A stretch of DNA of 64,000 nt from Pomacea canaliculata. Its lineage: Eukaryota; Mollusca; Gastropoda; Architaenioglossa; Ampullariidae. The notes below the pieces were generated by a model. It was not told where the DNA came from. It made no database searches and was given only the letters and a program-made list of their open reading frames with translations. The stretch lies in the NCBI RefSeq assembly GCF_003073045.1, contig NC_037603.1, positions 19,102,192-19,166,191 on the forward strand. The letters run 5' to 3'. Within the stretch, counting starts at the first letter, position 1. Every line of letters begins with the position of its first letter. Shown one piece after another: positions 34,816 through 45,979 of this stretch. The position numbers and the translations under genes are program-made.

Positions 34816-34862
34816 AAGAACAGATACTACACTTTGATCTTAGCCAAAAGGCCGATAAGAAA
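34816..34862 (-). ncRNA. U2 snRNA 5'-end fragment fused to the LINE head
   Basis: The minus-strand sequence from 34862 to 34816 matches U2 snRNA from about nucleotide 6 to 50. It includes CGGCCTTTTGGCTAAGATC and GTAGTATCTGTTCTT, the branch-site-pairing region. The rest of U2 (Sm site, stem-loops III and IV) is absent, so it is a fragment and not a working snRNA gene. It is in sense with the LINE and directly upstream of the LINE's 5' end. Keno elements of the Tx1 group are known to target U2 genes. Confidence 0.8.
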
Positions 34863-36204
34863 CTGCCCTGATCTGAAGCACACATCAGAATAAAAGCAAA
34901 TGTTTTTGTCCTATTTGTTTCTGGGTTGCCATAATTTATTTTGAAGCATAAACATTGTTTGTTTATAGATTCTGTTTGTCAGTTTGTCTATCTTCGGAAT
35001 GATATATCGGATGACGGGTATGTTAAATTTTTAAAGTTTAGAAAAACTAAAATGATAAAGGTAATTTAAGTCTTTCTTTAAGCAATCAACATAGGTGGCT
35101 GATCTTATCCCGCTCTCTTGTTTACGGAGTATATACATACACTTGATAAATTGTTGTAGTTTTTTTAGGTCTATTTAACTCGTGGTTTAAAAGAAAAACT
35201 TAATAAGTAAAATAGTTTAGGCATTTCTGAACACAATCATCTCCCTTACATGACGAAAGACGTACGTTTGAACGGGTCTCGCCGATATTCTACACTACCT
35301 GTCCTTTACGGTTGTACACGATCGTGAACATCATGCATCTGAAACGTCGAATAAGAACAGAAAGAACATCCCAGAGATATTCCTACTTCAGATGAAGAAG
35401 AATTTGACTACGAATGGTGTAAAAATGGTTTTACTTTTGCTCCCGAATTTCGGGCCACGCCTTGTTTGAAATGTGTCAAAAAACTTTTTCCAAACTTCAC
35501 TTCATATACCTAATTTTGGTAGGATTATCATAAAAGTGAGTTCTCAAGCAAGATTAAGGTAGAACTGTTTCCCTTCTACACATTTTGATCTGTCATAATC
35601 AATTTAAATTGTTGTTCTATCTTGTTTAGTTATTTTTTAATATTTTTTTGGAAAAAGGGTAAATTCATGTGTACAGCGGGGTTTGACAGCCTTTAGCCTT
35701 GCGTAAAGAAAGAGTTAAGAGAATATACCAATGCAGACGACTTCGGAACAAGACTTCAGTCACCATGGGTATCTTGTAGTCGGATCGGTGTCAACAACTT
35801 TTTTCAGCTATCAGTAAAAAAGAGATGAAAGGAGAGGCTTTCTAGACACCACTCTTTCATTACTAAGCCAGTTCTAATTTACTGGCTCTACCTAATAAAC
35901 TAAACTTATTTTTCTTCCCACAAAACAGTGTAAGCCTTTATTTTGCCCTTCTCTATTCATTTTTTTCTGTCATTTCTTTGTCTTTGAAACTTTACCTGCT
36001 CTGTCATTCAGTATGTCTAACAATTTAATTCACAGTATATACAAAGCTGGCAAACTTTTAGAAAAGGTTTATGATATTGAACATTGCTGTCGGTTCTATT
36101 TACTATGGTGTAAGAAATAAATTTAAACGATTTATTTAAAGAATCTTATAAAATGTTGTTGTGTACCTTAACAGTTGTTTACTTCAATATGTCAACAATG
36201 ATGC
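34863..36204. other. Intronic remains of SEA/CBM14 copy 4, SEA exons deleted
   Basis: The microexon-like ATCTTCGGAATGATATATC lies at about 34993-35018 with a GTATGTTA donor-like end. 35695-35895 matches copy 2 introns at about 10960-11145. At about 35897 the sequence jumps to copy 2 position 12622 (CTACCT / AATAAACT), removing about 1.5 kb that holds the SEA exons. No open gene was seen in 35050-35690. Confidence 0.65.
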
Positions 36205-37420
36205 AGATTCTACAGTTCTTGGTCCCTACACTTCAAAAGTGGATTGCACCCAATCATTTCTGCCTTTGCCTTACACCTACCCAAATACGGGAATAGAATA
36301 ACTTCGATGTCCTGAGGACTGGGTTTTCTTCCGATCCTTCAAGGAAAACAGACAACACAGTGTGCAAGAGACGGTCAGAAAACACGTATTGTGGTCAGCT
36401 AAGGAGAGAGGATCTAGCGATGACTATGACGACAGCGACAAGGGCGACAGGTACGACGACAACAACCGAAACGACACGACACGACACGACACATTTTTTT
36501 AATGTCAATGGCTCATGCAGTCATTTTGACATGGGGTATATATACATAGTGATAACACAATGCATCATATTTTACAACAATCACATATACATCTCCATAT
36601 ATTAGTTCTTTATATTAGTTCTTTGGCCATCAGAGAGTGAGACTTTACGCATGCATACCCTCACACACACACTACTAATCTTACATGTTCTAACTCTATT
36701 GCAACAAACCTACTAATTAACTAATCTCTGTTCTACTTATTATTTCTTTATTAAGGAGTTCTTTTAGTCGCATCTTATTAGCTTCAGCTACAAATTTTGC
36801 TTAACATTTCAGTAATTTTTCGTTAGAAAGGGATAGGTATACCTCTATTGTTTGAACAGTATGTGATTTGAAGAGTTGGTTATTCATCCGAAGGATCTCA
36901 TAATATGGACACCTAAACATGAAATGCTCTTCATCTTCTATGATAGTTGTTTTTCCACAAGCTGGGCAACCTAGATGTAATTCCAAAGGGGCTTCAAACC
37001 ATCTTTTATTCGCATTAAGACCTAAGGTTCTTGTTCTAAGTCTAGCTAGGGCACTTCTGTTCCACCTATTGTTTATAATCGATAAAAATTTTTCTGGCTG
37101 TAAATTATCTTTAAATGATAGGAACCATTCACATTTTGTGCCTTTCTCCATGTTTGCGTGTCTGTTTTGCTTAAAGGAACATATTATGCGGTCTTTGAAT
37201 TCTTTTTTACCAACCGAAACGACAGATACGGTGAAAGCCAACAGAACGACATACAACAGCAGCGACATCGGGTGCGGCGCCGGTGCACATTACACCACAA
37301 TGGAGGACGGCCCTTGCTACCCGGTGGGGCACCCAAACACATTCTGTCAGGTAATGCACAGATGCCGAGATCTTCTGACACAGAGCAAAGGTTACACGAC
37401 ACCTTCTACTACATTTACAG
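34990..37420 (+). pseudogene. SEA/CBM14 gene copy 4, heavily deleted
   Basis: 36205-36462 holds CBM14-1 and the Thr-rich linker (TSKVDCTQSFLPLPYTYP, then a deletion, then ENTYCGQ). A LINE fragment follows at 36477-37210. At about 37248 the linker joins directly into CBM14-2 (YNSSDIGCGAGAHYTTMEDG to NTFCQV), with loss of the intervening intron and the first CBM14-2 cysteines. The exon end at 37420 keeps its GTAGAG donor. With the SEA exons gone, the first CBM14 lacking cysteines and an insertion in the exon, it cannot encode the ancestral protein. Confidence 0.8.
36477..37210 (-). mobile_element. 5'-truncated LINE fragment with 14-bp target duplication
   Basis: It is flanked by CAACCGAAACGACA at 36463-36476 and 37211-37224, inside the linker exon of copy 4. 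On the minus strand it encodes a LINE ORF2 C-terminus: RWNRSALARLRTRTLGL, then CPACGKT, then EDEEHFMFRCPYYEILR (the Cys/His motif after the RT). A short A-run and a (TGTCG)n tract mark its 3' end at about 36477-36500. Clade assignment from this tail alone is uncertain. It is too short to be autonomous. Confidence 0.8.
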
Positions 37421-37599
37421 GTAGAGACATTGAGATCGAATCTTCATATGACTGACAATTTTATCACGACCTTTGACTCATGGCATTGTATCCAGGCATT
37501 CAAATAAGACTAAAATACTACGAAAGAGTTCACGGAAGCTCCGTTGCTTTTAAATTTTAGTTTTTTAATTTGTGTGAAAGAAAATTACTTGTTGAAAGT

Positions 37600-38480
37600 G
37601 TCATGTTTCAGGTCTACAAAGGTCTTTTCACACAGAGTGGAGTGAGTGCATCGATCAGACTTCTGAGGGCGTGTTAATATCATTTTAGACAATACACTGG
37701 AAGTAGTTGATTTCATGTGTACACCTTGATGAGAAGTAAACCAGAATTAAGTGTGAAAGTACTTCAACAAATTGTCAATGGGTTTAATCAGACATCTCTA
37801 GGACACCACAAAGTCTGCCATGAGGAGGGAGGCATAGGTCCCATTTGCTATCAACATTTAAGAATGAATCAAGAACTGTAGATGATACACAAGAAGACCT
37901 ATATGTACTGATGTAATGCTTAAAACAGAAATGTCAATTAACTTTGACAGAAGAAAAAACATTCCTTACAAGTTAGTTTTTGTGCAGCCTGAGACCATCT
38001 GTGATCAGGAACTGCATCACAAATAATTGATCATGCTGCATGCAGCTGGAATCATGAGAATGTTGTGAAATTTAAGTTAAACTTTCAAGATGCTTCTTGT
38101 TTAAATAAAACTGAGCTCAAACATTGTAAAAATGATCAGGCTACACAGTCTCAGCATTCAACTGTAAGCTTGAGAATGTTGTTATGAATGTTGTTGAGTA
38201 CAACTCCCAAGAGTCTGCTTCTTCAGTTAAAAGTGAGCAACATTGTCTTCACCCAGTAAAGACAGAATGGCCATGAGGGAACATTGCTTTGCCACATAAT
38301 AAAGACTGACACAGAAGCATACAGTGAACACAAAAAAGCTTGGAACTTACAGGCAGACAGAAAAATGAAATTCCTAGAATGCAAAAATGAATATATTTCA
38401 TCATCACCCAAATATCAAGATATCAGACCATCATTAGTGATATTAAATCCAATTAATAATGTAGTCTTTGTAGGGTTTGT
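37600..38480 (+). pseudogene. Decayed N-terminal exon of a zinc-finger paralogue (relic C)
   Basis: Matches relic A (14200-15060): an acceptor-like CATGTTTCAG at about 37603-37612, the degenerate SESRTVDDTQEDL region near 37865, then the AYSEHKKAWNLQADRKMKF segment at about 38310. Stops and frame changes occur throughout. Confidence 0.65.
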
Positions 38481-38499
38481 ATTATTTTCAGTTTCTAGT

Positions 38500-38836
38500 G
38501 ACTCGGTTAGTAATGCGGCAAAACGTTCTTTGGGAGACGCCTGCACACGCACACACAGACTACTCACATACACAGACCACCCACACACACACAGACCACA
38601 CACACAGACGACACACTCACACATACCACGCACACACACACAGACTATGCACACACACACAGACCACACACACACAGATCACATACACATATTCTGAAAG
38701 GCACCTGTTGCATAAAAACGAAGATCAAGACACACTTGCAATGTATAGTTGTGACACTCCGCCCCCGATTTGTAATTACTAAGTCTCCTTGTATGTCATC
38801 GACGATCGTCAGGATGTCATTACATCGAAATCTTAA
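38500..38836 (-). mobile_element. PIF/Harbinger fragment, unit C copy, part 1
   Basis: Same Harbinger relic as in units A, B and D, with an expanded CA-repeat (38543-38690). It is interrupted at TTAA (38833-38836) by the 4.3-kb element and continues at 43121. Confidence 0.7.
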
Positions 38837-40647
38837 GGCCAAGCACCTGGGTTAAAATTGTCGAAAATTTTAAGATTTAGCCATTTTGAGATTACTTCAA
38901 GTTGTGAAAGTTCAAAGTCTGTTCTATTCACTCACCGAGTGATTTTTCATAGAACAATCTAGAAATATGTCTATTTCGTCAATAAAAACATCTACTTCTA
39001 TCCTATTTACTTTTCCCGAGCGCAGAATTAGCGAGAATAGAGAATGTTTGGGACATAGCAACACACTCGCCCACGTGCGAAACATCGTCACATCGCATAC
39101 CGAATGAAAGGTCACTGCGTGTACTTTCAAACAAAGGCTGTGTCAAAACCCATAGAAGGCCCCACGCTATGATACGAGGTCTTTTGTAGACCACACAAAG
39201 AGTCGGAAACTTCCTTATATGGACGCATGTGTAACATACTTAGCATATAGCCAATCAGAATTCACTAACGCCGACCTTCACGTGGTCATAGGTCACACGA
39301 ACACACTTCGGCAGTGCTCGGGTATCCCACAAGGCAACTGTCATGGCCTCCGGATGTAAACAATGTCGACACTAATTCAAAGCTTTTTCTGGGATATTTT
39401 CGTTCTAAGACATTAACGCTTTATATTAAATGTTCATTGTGCCTGTCAGACGCTCATTTCTTCTCACAATACCACGTGCGAAAGAATAAAAACCACGTGG
39501 ACATTCTTAGACCGTTGTAGCAGCTAAAAAAAGTAACTTAGTGAACCGAATTCGGCTGTCGAAATCAGCATCAGTCATGTGGTAAGCGAGCTGAAAATAA
39601 AGCGAAGTTTTCATTTCTGCTGCAAATCTCGGTAGTAATCAGGACTAGATGCGAACATTTACACATTTGAGTGAACGTGCAATGCTAGTTATTTATGTAC
39701 TTTGTCAGGAATGTAAGGAAACAGAGCTTACATCATTTGCATAGAAAACAAAGGTTGGGTGGGGGTTGGATTGTCTTACTCCAACCAAATGTAACAAACA
39801 GAATTTGTGAAGACATTTATGTATAGCACTCCTAACAATCAGAAAGAAAACTGCTATCTAGTCAAGTTTGTAGCCATTCAGTGTCTAGAGAGCACATCAT
39901 TGTCAGCCCCCTAAAAGGCCAGACAGCTGGTGCTTTTCCCATAAATTTTTGACAGAAAAAAAGAACCACCTGGCCACAAAAATCAAACATCTTTAATCCA
40001 TGTGACTACAGATGTATAATTCATAAAATAATCCTAGCATACAGAGGAACAGAACATGAGCAGCTGCCCAAATTCTGGTGCACAATGATGTACCTCTAGA
40101 TTTCATGAATAGGTTATTCTTATTCCTATTCGCCCCCAGTGGAGCATAAGGACGCAAGAATTGGTTATACTCCACTATAAGCTTTTGAAATAATTTCTTT
40201 AATGAAAGAATTATATGTTGATGTTCATCCCATCACCTGCAACTGAAGGCTAAGAAAGATGAGAGTGTTTCCTACTAACCCTGCTACTTCAGTAGATGCT
40301 CACAAAAATTTAAAGCAATATGCGAGACAGCATCACTAAATGTTAGATAGCAAAGGACTATAAATGGCATAAAACCATGAAGCTAGTGGACACTGAGCTT
40401 CTATATAACTATCTAAACCTATAACTGTGTTGCTCAATGTTTGCAAACACCATTGTTTTTATTACTGTGTATTTCTCTGAAGCCTGGTCAGCAGTTGGGT
40501 ACACAACACAACCATGTTGACTTTACTAAAAGTGAATAAAATAATTAATTTTATTAGTAATGTTAAAGTTATGTGTAGTAACACATTGAAAGATGGTTAT
40601 AGTTTTTATTCAACAGGTAAATTACATGAAAGGCTTAGATAAAACAA

Positions 40648-41215
40648 AGTTACTAAGCTTGAACTTTCTGTTCTCGCTTTTTCCGTTCCTTGTTTATGTT
40701 ACAGTTTGTTTACTTATAAACCCTATAACTTTATATTAACATGTGCTACAGGCTTAAAATTTGGTTGAAGGTTTCTTTATACATATCTAAACATATCCAT
40801 GAGAGCTTTTAAAAAAACTAATTATTGGTTTAATAGTTACTAAGCTTTTAGTTTGTTTTCCCTTGCCTTTTCAGTTTCTTGTTTTAGTAAGCTTGGTTAG
40901 TTCAAAAGCTTGTAAATTAATATTGACATGTGATATAGTCATGAAATTCGGTTGAGAGTTTCTTTATATACATGTCAACATTTAAATGAGGGCACTTTTA
41001 AAAAATATTTAGTAGTTTAGTAGTTACTAAACTTTCAGTTTTTCTTTCCTCGTTTTCTCAGTTTCTTGTTTTGGGTACAGACTGTTTACTTCAAAAGGAC
41101 AAAACTTTTTATCGACAAGAGATATAGTCGTGCAATTTGGTTGAGTAATTCTTCATACATATATAAACATTTCTATGAACGATTTTTAAAGAAATATTTA
41201 GTAGTTTGGTAGTTA
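40648..41215. repeat. 187-bp tandem repeat, about 3 copies
   Basis: The anchor AGTTACTAAGCTT recurs at 40648 and 40835, and as AGTTACTAAACTT at 41022. Each copy is followed by TTTC...TTTCTTGTTT and a GGTTGA-TTTCTT-ATACATAT block. It lies inside the TTAA element and has no coding capacity. Confidence 0.8.
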
Positions 41216-41592
41216 TACTGTTTTTAATCAAAATTTCTTGAAATTTAACACAGTGTTTTACAAAAAAAATTCATAAAAAAAAACCTAAGCCGATTTTGCA
41301 AAATCTCTTTCAGGGCATAGCATTGGAAAACTTGAGTTCCGCTTACAGGGTCGGGGTCCAGGGGCCGACGTACCCCTGGTGGGGTGTAGGGGCAAAACCC
41401 CTACTGGGGGGTCAGCTGAAAGATTTTCAGTTTTTGAAGCATTAATTTCACCCTTTTCCTGCAACGTTTTGCAAATATTTTCATTCACAATAACATTAAC
41501 AAGACACACACACACATGTATACCAAACATAAATCCATTGGGACCAATGAAACACACACACACACAAATTATACTTATATAATTATTTACTT

Positions 41593-42070
41593 GGCTGTCA
41601 ATAAAACTAGCAGGAATTGTCACAATATCAGCTTGCGTTGGTTTTTTTTTCTATGCACTGTCAAAACTAAAGAATGAAGACAGCTTTGTTTGCTTCTTTG
41701 GTTTGTCTGCGACAACTGTCACAATGTTCAACTACTTGGTCAGCGTTTTGAATATCCTCCCCAGCACCCTTCTGGCTGCTGACAACATTCACTCCTTGGT
41801 TAGCATCTTCATTATCCTTGACACTTTACTAGGCTGTCAATAAAACTAGCAGGAATTGTCACAATATCAGTTTGCATTGTTTTCTTTTCTATGCACAGTC
41901 AAATCTAAAGAATGAAGACAGCTTTGCTTGCTTCTTTGGTTTGTCTGCGACAACTGCCACATCAACTAATTGGTCAGATATATCCTCCCCAGCATCCTCC
42001 TGGCTGTTGACAACATTACCCTTGACAGCATCTGCTTTCTGGCCGTTGACAACCCTTTCTTGGTCAGGAT
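41593..42070. repeat. 239-bp tandem duplication at the transposase 3' end
   Basis: GGCTGTCAATAAAACTAGC starts at 41593 and again at 41832. Homology continues through the Asp/Gln-rich transposase tail, so the coding 3' end has been duplicated once and has since diverged. Confidence 0.8.
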
Positions 42071-42698
42071 TGTCATTCTGGCTGTTTGTTTTCTGCTTCT
42101 TGCTAGATTTTCTTTCGAGCACTGCTTCATCCAGTATTTTCCTTTTTTCTTTTGCTTTAGACGGCAGTTTCTGATCAGGTTCCAAGCCCATTTCATGGCA
42201 AAGTTTGTTCCTGGTTTCCTGGTTTGTGGCTTTTCTTTCTTCATTGTCAATCCAAGCATTCCTCATGTTCTCAACTAGCTGCTTGCTCACAGGTTCTTTG
42301 ATGGGGTCTGCCTTAGCAAAGTACTCCACTGCTGTTTTCTTGGCTGTAGCCAGTCTTGACTTCACAGTCTGCATGGCCATGTATGTGTCAACATCCATGT
42401 TGGTCTTTTCCTTGGACAGGATCTTTCCCATCTCGCTGAAGGTGGATTCCACAATTGGGCCATGGAAGCAACTGAGCAAGGCTTTTGCTGCTGCACACAG
42501 GAGAGGAAACCTGTCAAGCCATTCCCAATTCCACGAATAACGGGAACCCTTATCGCTGAATAGCTCACCGCGCCGTACGATGTCAGATCTTGCCATCGTC
42601 GAACGTACCACAAGCTTTTTTCTTTGTACTCGCAAATGCCGCGCAGCGTAAGAACTGACTAAAGCCAACACGTGTGGCGCGCAAAGGAAGTAACACAA
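41889..42698 (-). CDS. Transposase-like C-terminal fragment of the TTAA element (about 236-269 aa)
   Basis: The frame includes RFPLLCAAAKALLSCFHG, then PIVESTFSEMGKILSKEKTN, then DTYMAMQTVKSRL. This resembles the C-terminal dimerisation region of hAT-type transposases (P-L--A--LLS, then VES-FS). A Lys/Glu-rich tail ends SSFFRFDCA. The catalytic DDE region upstream is not visible, because the minus-strand 5' side meets the terminal repeat within about 420 bp. The first Met with real homology may lie inside the frame (MARSDIVRRGEL). The hAT resemblance conflicts with the TTAA target, since hAT elements make 8-bp duplications, so the family is left open. Confidence 0.55.
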   Translation of the reverse strand: MCYFLCAPHVLALVSSYAARHLRVQRKKLVVRSTMARSDIVRRGELFSDKGSRYSWNWEWLDRFPLLCAAAKALLSCFHGPIVESTFSEMGKILSKEKTNMDVDTYMAMQTVKSRLATAKKTAVEYFAKADPIKEPVSKQLVENMRNAWIDNEERKATNQETRNKLCHEMGLEPDQKLPSKAKEKRKILDEAVLERKSSKKQKTNSQNDNPDQERVVNGQKADAVKGNVVNSQEDAGEDISDQLVDVAVVADKPKKQAKLSSFFRFDCA

Positions 42699-43120
42699 AA
42701 TGCAAGAATCGGAGACCGTTTGGGAACCGGAGACCGTTTGAGTACAAAATGTGCTACTGACGAGGCGAGCGCGATCGGCGTACGCTACTTCGAAATCGGC
42801 GTAAGTCAGAAGTCAAGTCGGCGTAAATGCGCCGAACGGCGTACAATGCTATGCCCTGTCTTTTCATAGAAATGTAGATCTGTCTTTTAAGTAACTATTT
42901 CAATAAAAAGTTCGAGTCTACTCACAAAATTGACGAAGTTTTGTATTTTTCAAAATGTTTGTTTGGGCGCCATTTTGGTTTGTTTCCATGGCAACCGATG
43001 GTGTGACAAGTGCAGTAAAACTATTTTTTGAACCTTCAGTCAAGGGCTAAATAGCTGATACAAAAAAATCCGCGCTATCGCGTGAAACGTAAAAGTTTTT
43101 TTTTTGGCAGGTGCCTAGCC

Positions 43121-43512
43121 TTAATCGTTAATAGAGGGCTAAATCATCCCATGAATCGATGGGATTAGTTTGATCACGAAATATTCTGTTTCTGCAAAGA
43201 TTTCTCTCCACTTCATACAACATTATTTTAGCAAAAACAAAGTCCCCCACAATATTTTCATTTCTGGTGCACGGAAAATCGTCGTGGTCGATGGGAAAAA
43301 AGTGTTTTGGCAGTTCGTATGGGTCACCACTATCGATCGCATTTATTTTTGCTCCGTACACGACACTGTTTGTTGTGGTACAGACGAAGTTTTTTTCTTG
43401 CCAATACTGTCGAGTTATTAGCGCGAATGCCGAGAGCTCTCAATACTTCCGACAATGGCAGGGAGACTTTTTTGTCCTCCACCTGAGTCACGGCCATTAA
43501 ATTGTGTACCAC
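43121..43512 (-). mobile_element. PIF/Harbinger fragment, unit C copy, part 2
   Basis: Continuation of the relic interrupted at 38836: VHNLMAVTQVEDKK from 43512 and NRIFRDQTNPIDSWDDLALY near 43150. It is broken and antisense to unit C. Confidence 0.7.
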
Positions 43513-43630
43513 GTGATACGCATCGTCGGGGACCGCTAAGCAAATTTCAACAAATGGGCGGTAACTCTCGTAAAAAGAAAATACGGAGTTGTTGTTCTTA
43601 GAGATTTAAACATTTCAAACTTCTATCGAC

Positions 43631-43681
43631 ATGGTTTCATGGTGTGACTACACTTCTACATCCACAAGTTCCACCTACACG
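43631..43681 (+). other. Candidate leader exon of zinc-finger unit C
   Basis: Equivalent of 15877-15927, with ATGGTTTCATGG and a GTATGC donor. It is probably untranslated. Confidence 0.35.
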
Positions 43682-44206
43682 GTATGCCTCATTCCTCTAA
43701 TTCTGAGCACGGACAGAAATGATTTATTTATTATACTTTCTTGTTTCTGTTCTGAAAGGTTAAATGCCTTGATTTTCAGCAGTTTGTCCGACCCACTAAA
43801 GACGGCGACGGTTTTATTCAATATAGCCCGTACCACATAATCTTAGATTTAAAAAAAGCGTAAAATTCAGAATTTCCTACTGAGTATGAACCTACGTGTT
43901 TAAAGAAAGCCGCAGCAGTAAAAGCTTTTTTGTTTCATTCTAACAGAGAGAGCGGCTATGTGAAATCTCCCTTACTTTTAAATGTTTGCTTATAATTTCC
44001 ATGACAACTGAATCATTACAATTGTCATGTTTCAGGTCTGATAAGATTACAACAGACTCGGGAGGTCTTCTGTTGTCACTAGAAAGAACAGAGTTGATGA
44101 CGCTGAGATCTTGAGCTTCATGGAAAGTTAGTCTACAGTAAGTGTAAAAGTACTTTTACCCAAAAGACAAAAAATGCAATCAGTAATTTTTGGAGAGCAC
44201 AAAGAG

Positions 44207-45979
44207 ATGTTTGCCATGAAGAGCGAGATGCAGGTCCCATGTACACTCATAAAGACTGAAACGAAATATATGGCTGAGGCACAAGAAGACTTAAGCAAGA
44301 ATGTAATACCTAAAGCAGAAAGTTCATTTTGCTCTGATTATAAGGAGACAAAATGTTTACAGAATGATTTCATGCAGCATGACAGTATCTTTGGCCAAGA
44401 ACTCCATAATATAAAAATTGATCAAGCTGCACACACAAACTGGAGATGTGAGAATGTTCCGAAAGTGGAGATGAATTCTCAAGATTCCACTTCTTTCATT
44501 AAAATTGAACAGCCGCATAGTCACATTGTGAAGATAGAATGGCCCCATATGACTGAGCATAATCATATAGTAAAGACTGAGAGATCATGGCCTAGCCAGG
44601 ATGCAATTTCTCAACTTGATAGTGATAATGAATTTTATTGGATGTGCCAAGGTGATACTTATGAAGTGAAGACACAGTATGCAAAAGGCCCAGTCACTTC
44701 TGAGGTCAAGCATGAAGCTCACTCTGGTCAAGGCGTTGGTTGTGCAGTAAAGTCAGAGCAGACAAAATCACACACTCAGTCCACAATCATGGAGCACTTG
44801 AAGGCACAGAGTGTACCACAGGAGGTGGAGTGGAATTGCAGGAAAAATGAAGATATTTTAGCATGTATATCATCACCTGAACTTCAAGATGTGGATGCTG
44901 CTGGATGTAAAAATACACAGGTGACGGATATTGTGACTAAAAGTCCTCAGCATGAGAGAAATGTAAATGTGACAGAAGCAAACTTTAGTACTGAGTCAGA
45001 AAAACAGCACTGTAATAGTGATATTGAATCTGATAAGTGCAAAGTGTGTATGTCTTCATTCCATTTTCCATCCTTGCACAAAAAAGACATGGCGGACCAC
45101 ACTGGTAAACCTCACCAGTGCAGTATATGTAAAGGTGCCTTCAAAACACTATCTAATTTGAAAAGTCATATGCTGGTTCACAGTGATCAGAGGCCTCAAA
45201 AGTGCAGTGTGTGTAAAGCTACATTTAAAAGATTAATTGAGTTGAAAAGTCATATGCTAGTTCACAGTGATCAGAAGCCTCAAAAGTGCAGTGTGTGTAA
45301 AGCTGCATTTAAAAGATTATCATGTTTGAAACAACATATGCAGGTTCACAGTGATCAGAAGCCTCAAAAGTGCAGTGTGTGTAAAGCTACATTTAAAAGA
45401 TTATTTGAGTTGAAAAGTCATATGCTAGTTCACAGTGATGAGAAGCCTCACCAGTGCAGTCTATGTAAAGCTGCATTTAAAAGATTATCAGAATTGAAAG
45501 AACATATGCAGGTTCACAGGGGTCGGAAGCCTCACCAGTGCAGTGTGTGTAAAGCTGCATTTAAAAGATCATACACTTTGAAACAACATATGCAGGTTCA
45601 CAGGGATGAAAAGCCTCACCTGTGCAGTGTGTGTAAAGCTACATTTTAAAGATTATCAGAATTGAAAAGTCATATGCTGGTTCACAGTGATGAGAAGCCT
45701 CAAAAGTGCAGTGTGTGTAAAGCTGCATTTAAAAGATTATCAGAATTGAGAGATCATATGCTGGTTCACAGTGATGAGAAGCCTCAAAAGTGCAGTGTGT
45801 GTAAAGCTGCATTTAAAAGATTATCAGGATTGAAAAATCATATGCTGGTTCACAGTGATGAGAAGCCTCAAAAGTGCAGTGTGTGTAAAGCTGCATTTAA
45901 AAGATCATACACTTTGAAACGACATATGCATGTTCACAGGAATGAGAAGCTCACCAGTGCAGGGTGTGTAAAGCTGTAG
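44207..45979 (+). pseudogene. C2H2 zinc-finger gene, unit C, with an in-frame stop
   Basis: The N-terminal region with psi-K-x-E sites and the first six regular fingers read cleanly. In the seventh, ACATTTAAA has become ACATTTTAA (stop at 45647-45649), and the same frame then continues through three more fingers to 45979. An in-frame ATG at 44174 exists only in this copy (ATGCAATCA, where units A and B have ATGTAATCA or no ATG). The shared ATGTTTGCC at 44207 is the better start. The frame ends at the same one-base loss as units A and B (near 45949). As it stands it would give a protein with six or seven fingers; otherwise it is a young pseudogene. Confidence 0.75.

Larger units (their letters stand above)
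38837..43120 (-). mobile_element. 4.3-kb TTAA-flanked DNA transposon of uncertain superfamily
   Basis: Inverted ends GGCCAAGCACCTG (38837) and CAGGTGCCTAGCC (43120) match at 11 of 13 positions. TTAA flanks both sides (38833-38836 and 43121-43124). Units A, B and D carry the empty site (AAATCTTAATCG at about 15369, 20469 and 50089), which proves the insertion and its target duplication. TTAA targets are known for piggyBac, Kolobok and Sola3. The only coding part recognised is a minus-strand C-terminal transposase-like frame at 41889-42698. The rest is AT-rich with a 187-bp tandem repeat and a 239-bp tandem duplication. It is probably a deleted, non-autonomous copy. Confidence 0.8.

Noticed and set aside
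36919-37455. 178-residue plus-strand frame ending in CBM14-2
   Set aside because: Its first part is antisense LINE sequence fused by the insertion to the decayed exon; not an ancestral protein.
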